Source of the DNA: Geomonas sp. Red32
GTDB lineage: Bacteria; Desulfobacterota; Desulfuromonadia; Geobacterales; Geobacteraceae
Assembly: GCF_023652955.1 (NCBI RefSeq)
Contig: NZ_JAKLOY010000006.1
Coordinates: 248,001-312,000, forward strand
Direction of reading: 5' to 3'
Length of the DNA: 64,000 nucleotides
A program made the translations under genes and the position numbers. Of the stretch, positions 50,820 to 57,650 are shown piece after piece (within the stretch, counting starts at the first letter, position 1; the number at the start of each line of letters is the position of its first letter). The notes below the pieces were generated by a model. It saw nothing but the letters and a program-made list of their open reading frames with translations, ran no database searches and was not told the DNA's origin.

Positions 50820-51634
50820 ACGTCTTTACCATGACCTGCTCCACCACGCCTGACGGGATATACGGGAACATGCTGGCGCTTAGGACGCTCAGGACCGGCT
50901 TTCCTACCGCCAACATCACCGTAACTGATAACGCCTCTTGCTGGGAGGCTCGTCATCTGTTCGGGGAAATGTGCAGCCGTTACGGCTACACCTTCCGCAC
51001 CATCGACATCCGCATACGCCATCACGAGTTCATCGAAGATGTGGTCGCCACGACCACCGGCCCCCTTGCCATCGTTGACCCTGACTGCGTGTTCTGGGAG
51101 GACTGCGAGCCTCTTGTTAAGGCGGAACCCGGTGTATTGCTCCGAGGGCGCCTCTTCCCCGCCCTGGAGATCATCCGCCCGAACATCTTGCGCAAGATAG
51201 TAGTACCCCGGCTGCATACCTCCTTCCTGGCGATCCCTGACGCCCAGAAGTTGTACGTCACGCTGGCCGCGACGGGAACCCCCGCTATCTGGCAGCAACA
51301 CCTACTCAGAATCACCGGCCCTGACACCAACGTCCTCCAGGACACTGGTGCAAGGGTCTATGAGCTGTTAGGGACTCAGGCCCAGCCGTTCCGTGAGGCC
51401 GAGCTGGACCGCTACGACCACTACATAAACGGCACTACCGGAGGCCCGGTAGCACTCACCACCTACCCGGATGTGTGGGACTGCACAGCCGATTACCAGC
51501 ACCTAAAGGGCGCCTGGAAAATACAAGAGGAGTCCTTCAGCTCTTACCAAGTATCGGAGGAATGGGAGCGCCGTAAGACGCAGCCCAGGGAGTTCATAGC
51601 GACCTGCACCGACCGGGGGATGGTGGAAGAGTGA
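50816..51634 (+). CDS. GT-A-like glycosyltransferase
   Basis: A 272-residue protein. The first half (MNVFTMTCSTTPDGIYGNML, FPTANITVTDNASCWEARHL) and the DPD motif in PLAIVDPDCVFWEDCEPLV near residues 83-101 are typical of metal-dependent GT-A glycosyltransferases, in which the Asp-x-Asp binds the nucleotide sugar through a metal. A long C-terminal part contains WDCTADYQHLKGAW. It begins inside the end of the ADP-ribosyltransferase-like gene (4-bp overlap). On phages and satellites such enzymes may modify DNA, proteins or surface sugars. Donor and acceptor unknown. Confidence 0.6.
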   Translation: MNVFTMTCSTTPDGIYGNMLALRTLRTGFPTANITVTDNASCWEARHLFGEMCSRYGYTFRTIDIRIRHHEFIEDVVATTTGPLAIVDPDCVFWEDCEPLVKAEPGVLLRGRLFPALEIIRPNILRKIVVPRLHTSFLAIPDAQKLYVTLAATGTPAIWQQHLLRITGPDTNVLQDTGARVYELLGTQAQPFREAELDRYDHYINGTTGGPVALTTYPDVWDCTADYQHLKGAWKIQEESFSSYQVSEEWERRKTQPREFIATCTDRGMVEE

Positions 51635-51870
51635 TCGAGCACCACATACACCTCCCAAAACAGCACCGGGCGATCCCTGCACCGCCTGCCGGACACCGCA
51701 CCGCCTGCCCTTTCTGTAGCGACCCGAAATTTAAAGCACCCGGCCCCTGCCGATCTTGCGGCACATCGGGATACTCGACCGGCGAGCCGCCCGGCTATCG
51801 TCCCCAGCGACGGCAGGTAGACCACTCCGGTGAGATCGACCGCATAGGAGAACACCATGCACACCTATAA
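51631..51870 (+). CDS. Small Cys-rich (zinc-ribbon-like) protein
   Basis: A 79-residue protein starting with GTG at 51631, overlapping the upstream stop by 4 bp. It has a Cys-x2-Cys pair (ACPFCSDPKF) and a second pair (CRSCGTSG), 14 residues apart, a zinc-ribbon-like layout. The C-terminal part is His/Arg-rich. It overlaps the next gene by 14 bp. Composition is compatible with a nucleic-acid-binding or transcription-related role; none is shown. Confidence 0.5.
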   Translation: MIEHHIHLPKQHRAIPAPPAGHRTACPFCSDPKFKAPGPCRSCGTSGYSTGEPPGYRPQRRQVDHSGEIDRIGEHHAHL

Positions 51871-52123
51871 CGACCTTGTCGCCCAGCGCGTGGCCCAGGA
51901 CGCCGCCGCCTACGTTAAAACCAACAGGCAGCTCGCGGAGGACTTCTTGACTGCAACCCAGGGCGATCCCCGCGCCGCAGTCGGAATTGCGAAGCACTAC
52001 GTCAAGGCACTGCACCCCGGCTTTATACCGCGCCGGAACATCGGAAGCCCAGCGGAGCGGGTGTACTCCAACCTGCAAGCCGCCGTCGCCCGGTGTGCCA
52101 AGACCTGGACGCCAGTAGTGTGA
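51857..52123 (+). CDS. Small hypothetical protein of the element
   Basis: An 88-residue protein, ATG at 51857 with GGAGAAC upstream. The sequence is mainly helical and alanine-rich (VAQRVAQDAAAYVKTNRQLA, DPRAAVGIAKHYVKALHPGF). It starts within the end of the preceding gene. No family is recognised. Confidence 0.5.
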   Translation: MHTYNDLVAQRVAQDAAAYVKTNRQLAEDFLTATQGDPRAAVGIAKHYVKALHPGFIPRRNIGSPAERVYSNLQAAVARCAKTWTPVV

Positions 52124-52233
52124 AATGAAATTCGCATGTGAATACAGGTAGTTATGTGTTGAAAGTGTGGCCTCTACATGATACCATCCGAACATCAAAT
52201 ACGGCGCCCGGCGCCCACCTGGAGGGGAATGTT

Positions 52234-52383
52234 GTGACTTGTGTAGTAGCCACCTGCAATGCCTGCCCTAATAACATGCAGAACCTGCCCGAACTGAATG
52301 AGGCTGCACTGGCCCTGCCACCTGACCAGTACCTATCGGTCCAGATTGGACTCTGCGACGGGTGCCCCCTAGCAGCGGAATAG
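52234..52383 (+). CDS. Tiny two-CxxC protein
   Basis: A 49-residue protein starting with GTG at 52234, 7 bp after GGAGGGG. Two Cys-x2-Cys pairs (TCNACPNN and LCDGCPLA) are separated by a helical stretch (LPELNEAALALPPDQYLSVQ), suggesting a single zinc-bound knuckle. The frame is open upstream to 52138 but no start there has a ribosome site. Unknown function; possibly a regulator of the element. Confidence 0.5.
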   Translation: MTCVVATCNACPNNMQNLPELNEAALALPPDQYLSVQIGLCDGCPLAAE

Positions 52384-52393
52384 GGAGGCTGTT

Positions 52394-52579
52394 GTGGACA
52401 GGGAAATATTGGACCTGGAGGACGTGACCACCATGCTCAACGTCAGTCACATGACTATCTACCGCCTGGAGAAGCGCGGCGAGTTTCCCGCCCGTCGAAA
52501 GATCACCGGCAAGAAGGTTGGATGGTTGGCGTCTGAGGTGCGGGAGTGGCTGGCGGCATTGCCGAAGGTTGAAGCCTGA
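52394..52579 (+). CDS. AlpA/excisionase-like DNA-binding protein
   Basis: A 61-residue winged-helix protein (MerR-like HTH_17). ILDLEDVTTMLNVSHMTIYRLEKRGEFP contains the typical helix-turn-helix with the Tyr-Arg-Leu recognition helix, followed by the wing GKKVGWLASEVREWLA. Such proteins are excisionases or activators of integrase. GTG start at 52394 after GGGAGG. It lies 11 bp downstream of the preceding gene and is followed by a strong terminator. Confidence 0.85.
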   Translation: MDREILDLEDVTTMLNVSHMTIYRLEKRGEFPARRKITGKKVGWLASEVREWLAALPKVEA

Positions 52580-52616
52580 GGCAGCTAAGCAGAGGTGACC
52601 AAGACAGCAGGAAGAT

Positions 52617-52652
52617 CAAAGCCCCCACCGGATATACCCGGTGGGGGCTTTG
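52617..52652 (+). terminator. Strong terminator of the plus-strand genes of the element
   Basis: CAAAGCCCCCACCGG and CCGGTGGGGGCTTTG form a perfect 15-bp stem around ATATAC, 37 bp downstream of the AlpA-like gene. Confidence 0.85.
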
Positions 52653-52934
52653 TCGTTGTATCTGGTGCTCCAGGTGACTTTCAGCCACCATAGGGCTTAC
52701 CCGGTATCTATGGTATATAAGGTCCGCCGAGAACGGCGGTGATATTCTACCATGAAAGTGGATTCGGTGTCAAGAACTAAATGATATTCAAAATCAAAAA
52801 AGTGGGCACTCCCCTTTCGCTCTGGAGCCATCGCAGGATCTGGCGGGTGGGGTAGGGTGACCCCGGAAGAGATCGGGGCTTGTAGGGCAACGTCGTAAGC
52901 CCAAAAGGTAAGGGCGGGTTGCCCCGCCCTCCTG

Positions 52935-53585
52935 TTATGCCGCTGCCGTCCTAGCCATCGCATTCTTGACCGCCTGCGCGGTCCAGGTCTTTCCCCGTGG
53001 CGTCTTAACGTCCATCCGGTTCAACTCAGCAGCGATCTGCCGGAGGCTCAGGTTAGCAGCCACCAGCCCGTTCAGGGTGGTCCGCACCTTCTCTGCGTTG
53101 CGGTCGGCGATCTGCACTTGCGTCTCGCGGCCCTTGTCCTGTTTCTCGGTGTCCATCGCCTTACCCAGCACAACGCCACGAGCTTTAGCTGCCTTGAGGC
53201 CCGCCGTGGTCCTGAGGGAGATCATGTGCGCCTCGTGCTCCGCTACCGCTGCCAGTACGTGAATCGTCAAGCGGTTCGCTGCCGGGAAGTCTGCACACAC
53301 GAAGTCAACGCCGGACTCCATGAGCATCGAAACGAACGCTACGTTACGCGCCAACCGATCCAACTTCGCCACGACCAGGACCGCCTTCTCCTTCTTGCAG
53401 AAGGCGAGGGCCTTCAGTAGCTCAGGGCGATCCTTGCGCTTGCCAGACTCGACTTCGATGAACTCGACAGCCGGGACGTACTTTGCGATAGCTGCCCGTT
53501 GCGCGTCGATGCCGTAACCGTCGATGCCTTGTTTCGCCGTCGAGACCCGCAGGTAATGCGCGTACTTGGTAGCTGTCCTTTCCAT
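52935..53585 (-). CDS. Serine recombinase (resolvase/invertase family)
   Basis: A 216-residue small serine recombinase. The catalytic domain starts YAHYLRVSTAKQGIDGYGID, with the nucleophile Ser in RVST, and continues with KEKAVLVVAKLDRLARNVAF (the conserved Arg pair) and VHVLAAVAEHE-like residues. The C-terminal part (LNGLVAANLSLRQIAAELNR) is a helix-turn-helix that binds DNA. Such enzymes resolve multimers or invert segments. In this element it may resolve replication dimers. ATG at 53585 follows GGGGG. It is convergent with the AlpA-like gene. Confidence 0.93.
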   Translation of the reverse strand: MERTATKYAHYLRVSTAKQGIDGYGIDAQRAAIAKYVPAVEFIEVESGKRKDRPELLKALAFCKKEKAVLVVAKLDRLARNVAFVSMLMESGVDFVCADFPAANRLTIHVLAAVAEHEAHMISLRTTAGLKAAKARGVVLGKAMDTEKQDKGRETQVQIADRNAEKVRTTLNGLVAANLSLRQIAAELNRMDVKTPRGKTWTAQAVKNAMARTAAA

Positions 53586-53720
53586 CGTGCCCCCTGTCTA
53601 ATCGGTGTTTCCATTCGGTGATTGAACGTACACCAATTTTACATGGGGCCGCTACGAATTGCAAGCCCTTTATTGATCTGGTGAAAAGTGATATATACAG
53701 CGTTTAGGGAGGGGTTTTAG

Positions 53721-54173
53721 ATGAGTGAGACCACGAAGATCATTCTGGGCGTTATCAGCGGCATTGTCGTTACCATCATCGGGCAACTCACCGCAAAGTT
53801 CTTCATTGAACCGCTTCACGACCTCTTAAAGGTCATCGGGGAGGTTCGCTTCCATTTGTCGTTTCATGCACCGACCATTCACACACCGATAGGCCGGACG
53901 AAAGAAGCGTCCGATGCTGCCAAAGAGGCCCTGTTGAAAAGTTCAAGTGACCTCCTTTCAAAGCTCCATGCGATCCCGGCTTACGTGCTCACCTGCTTCA
54001 TCCCACTGCACGACCTCCCTGCTCAAAAGGATGTAGAAGCTGCCGCCGTCCATCTACGAGCACTCTCAACCCACGTTCACGACACTGGCCCCGAGGCCCT
54101 CGCAGCTCTTGAACAGGTAAGGAAGCGGGTTGAACTAGTTGAACGACTCCTTCACCTCAAGCCCCTAGAGTAG
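53721..54173 (+). CDS. Membrane-anchored hypothetical protein
   Basis: A 150-residue protein with one transmembrane segment at about residues 6-26 (KIILGVISGIVVTIIGQLTA), followed by a helical cytoplasmic part (FFIEPLHDLLKVIGEVRFHL, IHTPIGRTKEASDAAKEALL). Related proteins with the same N-terminus seem to be widespread, but their function is unknown. Its place, alone among genes of opposite direction in a mobile element, is typical for an exclusion or defence gene. ATG at 53721 after GGGAGGGG. No enzyme motif seen. Confidence 0.6.
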   Translation: MSETTKIILGVISGIVVTIIGQLTAKFFIEPLHDLLKVIGEVRFHLSFHAPTIHTPIGRTKEASDAAKEALLKSSSDLLSKLHAIPAYVLTCFIPLHDLPAQKDVEAAAVHLRALSTHVHDTGPEALAALEQVRKRVELVERLLHLKPLE

Positions 54174-54274
54174 CACGAAGACCCAGGTGGGGGCGGAGGT
54201 AAAAGTTTTTCCATTACCCCTTCGCCTGTACCCATGCGCTGACGCCCTTGGGGCCGTTTTGGGAACGTATATAC

Positions 54275-54859
54275 TCACATTTGTGCAGCAGCCTCGCGTT
54301 CTTTCCGCTCCTTCGCTTCCGTTCTCACCTTCTCCGCTGGTGTCTCCACCTCCACAATCCCGTGATCTAGTGTGTCGTAAGTCGCATCGAACCTTACGTG
54401 GATATGCTCCAAGTCCCACCTCGCCTTGAAGGAGTCGAAGTGAGCGCCCAGCCGGTTTTGCACAGTTATCTTGTCTATTCCGGTAGGGGTGCCGTACTTC
54501 TTCGTTAGGGCACCCAGCACCTCTTGGGCACTGTCGATCCCAGTGGTGCCGAATTGGACGTTGGCGACCTTGCCGTCTATAACCCTAACAAGCAAGGTGC
54601 CTTCCCCTCTGATGAAGCTTGGTTGCTTTTCAGAGGAGAAAGAAACCTCATGTACCTGCCCAGCTTCAAAGGCGTGTGCCTTGGGGTGCCTGCACATGGT
54701 CTTTTGACTCGCATCAGAAAAAAACCGTTCCCCGATCCTCTGCCCAGAGCACTCAGGAAGTCGGAGAGGTGAGTTGAGGTCAATACCAAAAATGTCGGTC
54801 TGCCCAGCCAAGACCGTGCCCGGCAGCAACAGGAGTAACCCGAGTGTTAAACGTTTCAT
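54275..54859 (-). CDS. Secreted hypothetical protein
   Basis: A 194-residue protein with a signal peptide (residues 1-18, LTLGLLLLLPGTVLA). After cleavage comes QTDIFGIDLNSPLRLPEC, a pattern common to small periplasmic proteins that start with a short beta segment (FGIxLxxPLxLPEC) and contain a Cys pair (PEC and TMC). The C-terminal part is charged and ends in a Lys/Glu-rich helix. It is probably periplasmic. No function can be assigned. It is convergent with the membrane-anchored gene at 53721. Confidence 0.6.
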   Translation of the reverse strand: MKRLTLGLLLLLPGTVLAGQTDIFGIDLNSPLRLPECSGQRIGERFFSDASQKTMCRHPKAHAFEAGQVHEVSFSSEKQPSFIRGEGTLLVRVIDGKVANVQFGTTGIDSAQEVLGALTKKYGTPTGIDKITVQNRLGAHFDSFKARWDLEHIHVRFDATYDTLDHGIVEVETPAEKVRTEAKERKEREAAAQM

Positions 54860-54940
54860 TGTGCCTCCTTTAAGTTAATGAGGGCCAACGTATAACACAT
54901 AATGGGTAATTGGTCATCTTTAAAGCAACGGCCCGCAGTC

Positions 54941-56425
54941 CTACGGATACAGCACTGTGATCTCGTTCAACAGGTAATCCCGCAGCCGGGCGAAGTCCAG
55001 ACGGTAATCAAGTTTCTCGACAGCCTCTTGGAACATCGGCATTTCATCAACGAGCTGGTGCACGTAAAGCGCATCCATTCCGGACAGCGTGTGGCCCATT
55101 AGAGTTTTCCGTGTCGAATCCGGAATCTTACCTGCCAGCTTGCTGTCAAATGTTGCGCGGCAGGAGTGGAAAGTTTTTTCCCCGCGACCGCCTTTCATGC
55201 CCAGCTCTTTCAGAATCTCGGTGTGGCGTTTCCTGTAGTTGCTCACATCCACTCTGAAAATCTTATCCCTCTGTTTCCTCGCGAACTGCATGAACCCCAG
55301 CTCAACAAGCTTACTGTGCACCGGTACCATCCTGATTGAAGCAACGTTTTCCTTTGTTAGTTCGGTGAAGTCGAAATAATCGACGCCTTCAGCATTTTTA
55401 ATCTTTCCCTTGGTAAATGATACCTGCTCTGAGCTTCTGAATCCGGTGTAGACAAACATCAAAATCAGGTACGCCAAGCTCAGTTGACTTTTTCTATCTC
55501 TCATCTTGACAGGAGTGTTATTGATTATGTAGTCGAAAAAATCGTTAAGCTCCTTGTTTGAGTACGGCAGGTTAGCAGTCTTTATTTTTTCGGTGCCCTG
55601 GAGCTTGGGATAAGTGATTGTCGGTTCCCGGTCTGTGTGCTCAAAATCTTTGAGCCATTTGAAAAAGAACTTGGAAAAGCGAAGTCGGGTTTTAGCCGAC
55701 CCTTTTGAGAGCTTACTACCCGTGGTCATCATAAACACAGTAAAATCCCTGTAATCGAGATCCAGCAAAGCCTCTATTGGCGTATCTTTCCCTTGCCACC
55801 GTTCAAGCTGCTTGAGCGCCTGTTTTGAGCTATCAATGGTAGAAGGTTGAGCGGGCTTGTAATGCACCGTGTCCTCTGGCGCCTCCAGGTGCTTCAGCCA
55901 CAGTTCCCCAGCCCGTCGCAACGTCAAGGCAGGTTTGGGCACCAGGGAAAGAACCTTAGCGGGACCACGTGGAGGGGCAGGGGCAGGTGCAGCCCCCCAT
56001 TGAGCACCGACCCCGACGAATACCCAGTCCCCAGCTTCATCAAGCTGCCAGCCCTCCTCAAGCCGTTCCTGGATCTTGACCAGGGCAGGCGTCGGCACCT
56101 CCCGGTATCCCTCGTGAACTACCCAGGGAGGAAGGCCCCGCGTTACCTCTACCGTCTCGTGTGTGTCGAGTCCGGGGTACAACCTACGGAATATGGCGAC
56201 AGCTTCAGAGGTTATCGTCGGTGGTTTTGTCATCTTGCCAGTCCTCAAGTCGTTAAAGGTGCCCATGATCCCCGAGAGTATCGACGGCGCCATACGTCGC
56301 GCCTCTGATAGTTGCCGAGTTCGCAGGGACCGTTTTAGCTCCCTGGTGGTGAAGTGGTCGCGGAGATCAAGCGGCACTACCACCCTAAGGTAGTACATCT
56401 GATTGATTCGCAACAGGTAGGACAT
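54941..56425 (-). CDS. Tyrosine recombinase (phage-type integrase)
   Basis: A protein of about 494 residues. The catalytic domain occupies roughly residues 290-480: Arg I in YTGFRSSEQVSF, the His-x2-Arg box in EKTFHSCRATFDSKL, HTLSGMDALYVHQLV with the nucleophilic Tyr. The N-terminal half has the arm/core-binding region (LRINQMYYLRVVVPLDLRDH, a DUF6538-like start) and the SAM-like domain near 180-280. The ATG at 56425 is chosen for homology; GTG at 56443 would add six residues. The gene starts about 110 bp inside attR. It would be transcribed from the host promoter that lies outside attR. Confidence 0.93.
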   Translation of the reverse strand: MSYLLRINQMYYLRVVVPLDLRDHFTTRELKRSLRTRQLSEARRMAPSILSGIMGTFNDLRTGKMTKPPTITSEAVAIFRRLYPGLDTHETVEVTRGLPPWVVHEGYREVPTPALVKIQERLEEGWQLDEAGDWVFVGVGAQWGAAPAPAPPRGPAKVLSLVPKPALTLRRAGELWLKHLEAPEDTVHYKPAQPSTIDSSKQALKQLERWQGKDTPIEALLDLDYRDFTVFMMTTGSKLSKGSAKTRLRFSKFFFKWLKDFEHTDREPTITYPKLQGTEKIKTANLPYSNKELNDFFDYIINNTPVKMRDRKSQLSLAYLILMFVYTGFRSSEQVSFTKGKIKNAEGVDYFDFTELTKENVASIRMVPVHSKLVELGFMQFARKQRDKIFRVDVSNYRKRHTEILKELGMKGGRGEKTFHSCRATFDSKLAGKIPDSTRKTLMGHTLSGMDALYVHQLVDEMPMFQEAVEKLDYRLDFARLRDYLLNEITVLYP

Positions 56426-56534
56426 AGATACCCCGCTTTGCACCGACTTTGTGCAAAAATTTGGTCAAGCAGGGTTTTGAGGGGGAAAACGGGGTTTGCT
56501 GGGGTAATAAAAACGGTGGGTTACCTACTAAATC

Positions 56535-56555
56535 CGCCTCATGCTAACGAGGAAC
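56535..56555. repeat. attR, 21-bp direct repeat
   Basis: Identical to attL at 47635-47655. It directly adjoins the -10 region of a promoter on its outer side. Confidence 0.93.
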
Positions 56556-56560
56556 ATCTC

Positions 56561-56590
56561 CATATACCTTTCTCTCTCATGAATTGTCAA
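56561..56590 (-). promoter_or_regulatory. Original promoter of the ncRNA, now facing the element
   Basis: Minus strand: TTGACA (56590-56585, perfect), 18-bp spacer, TATATG (56566-56561). The expected start is at about 56553-56555, the first base of the 21-bp repeat. In the integrated state it drives transcription into attR and the integrase gene. Confidence 0.7.
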
Positions 56591-56899
56591 GCCTTTTTCA
56601 GTCGTTATCGGCGATTACCTTGCCAAGGATGAGCGATATTTTCGCGTTTCCGGCGGCCATGCTTGGTGCCGCTCGAACCGGGCGTCCATCCCCCATCCCA
56701 GGGAGGGGGACGGGGAATGGGGGATGGACGTGGCCCCCGCTGCCGCTTTTTTCAGCAGGCGGAGCTGCCACGCGGGCTTCTTCCGTGGCACGATCTGCTC
56801 TATCCCTCCGATCCCACCGCGTTAAAGGCCGAGTCCATCGAGATGGAACGGAACCTGCTAGAACCTCACTGGTGCCCCGGCGCCAATCGACGGGAATCT
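56591..56899. other. Intergenic region between the element and modB, with a 14-bp inverted repeat
   Basis: The inverted repeat CGTCCATCCCCCAT (56683-56696) / ATGGGGGATGGACG (56717-56730) surrounds a C/G-rich loop. One frame from about 56740 to 56930 (LPWHDLLYPSDPTALKAESI, RNLLEPHWCPG) looks protein-like and could be a fragment of a lost gene, but I do not recognise it. Confidence 0.45.
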
Positions 56900-56948
56900 T
56901 TGCTTTTCCCGGACGCTGCGTGGTATATAAAAACGTCTATATCGTAAC
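56900..56948 (+). promoter_or_regulatory. Promoter of modBC with a possible ModE-type operator
   Basis: TTGCTT (56900-56905), 18-bp spacer, TATATA (56924-56929). GTGGTATATAAAAACGTC and TATATCGTAAC (56920-56948) form an imperfect inverted repeat with TATA cores, in the style of molybdate-responsive ModE sites. Confidence 0.4.
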
Positions 56949-56966
56949 CCGACGCCAGGATCCCTC

Positions 56967-57650
56967 ATGTCTCTTCTTACCGCCGCCGATTTGGACGCCA
57001 TCAGGATATCGGTCAAGGTCGCCCTGGCCGCCACCGCGGTCACCCTCCCGTTCGGCTTTGTATTCGCCTACCTGATGACCTTCGGCCGCTTCCGCGGCAA
57101 AGCGGTCGTCGAGGTCTTCATCAACCTCCCCCTGACTCTTCCTCCGGTGGTCATCGGTTACCTCCTTCTGCTTGCCCTCGGGAGCCACGGTTGGCTCAGT
57201 CCGCTGTTCGAGCTGTTCGGCATCCGGCTCATCTTCACCTGGAAAGCGGCCGTGGTGGCCTCCGCAGTGGTCGGCTTCCCCCTCATGGTCCGCTCCATCA
57301 GGCTCGCCATGGGGGCTATCGACCACCAGTTGGTCCACGCCTCCCGCACCCTGGGGGCAGGCAAGCTCGACACCCTCTTCTCGGTCATACTCCCCCTTTC
57401 CCGGTCCGGGATCGTCGCCGGGTCATCGCTCATGTTCGCCCGCAGCCTCGGGGAGTTCGGCGCCACCATCATCGTCGCAGGCAACGTTCCCGGCGTCACC
57501 CAGACCATTCCCCTGGCCATCTACGACTACGTTTCGTCACCGGGCGGGGAATCGGCCGCGCTCTCCCTTTGCGTGGTAGCCATCTCCATCTCGGTGGTGG
57601 TCCTCTTCTTTCACGAATACCTGGGCGCCCATCTGGCGAGGAGAGACTGA
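56967..57650 (+). CDS. modB: Molybdate ABC transporter permease
   Basis: A 227-residue inner-membrane permease with five to six helices (for example VKVALAATAVTLPFGFVFAY near residues 17-36). The coupling loop HASRTLGAGKLDTLFSVILPLSRSGIVAGS and the motif LGEFGATIIVAGNVPGVTQT near 160-179 are diagnostic of ModB; CysT and CysW have GEYGS/GEFGAV instead. The molybdate-binding protein ModA, usually upstream, is not present here. It overlaps modC by one base (TGATG). The TATA-rich region in front could be a ModE site. Confidence 0.94.
   Translation: MSLLTAADLDAIRISVKVALAATAVTLPFGFVFAYLMTFGRFRGKAVVEVFINLPLTLPPVVIGYLLLLALGSHGWLSPLFELFGIRLIFTWKAAVVASAVVGFPLMVRSIRLAMGAIDHQLVHASRTLGAGKLDTLFSVILPLSRSGIVAGSSLMFARSLGEFGATIIVAGNVPGVTQTIPLAIYDYVSSPGGESAALSLCVVAISISVVVLFFHEYLGAHLARRD

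Larger units (their letters stand above)
47635..56555. mobile_element. Integrated element of about 8.9 kb (integrase, Rep, AlpA/Xis, serine recombinase)
   Basis: Bounded by the exact 21-bp repeats at 47635 and 56535, which are 8,900 bp apart. The tyrosine integrase lies at the right end next to attR, the replication initiator at the left, and an AlpA/Xis-like protein in the middle. There are no recognisable capsid, tail, filamentous-phage assembly (Zot-like) or conjugation genes. It resembles an integrating rolling-circle plasmid or phage satellite. Cargo includes an ADP-ribosyltransferase-like and a glycosyltransferase-like gene. Genes 48119-52579 are on plus; the recombinases are on minus. 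Confidence 0.88.

Noticed and set aside
52697..52963. 88-codon frame on the minus strand after the serine recombinase
   Set aside because: It overlaps the end of the recombinase, lacks a ribosome site and has no family features.
47780..56443. Complete prophage
   Set aside because: No capsid, portal, terminase, tail, lysis or filamentous assembly gene could be found in 8.9 kb.
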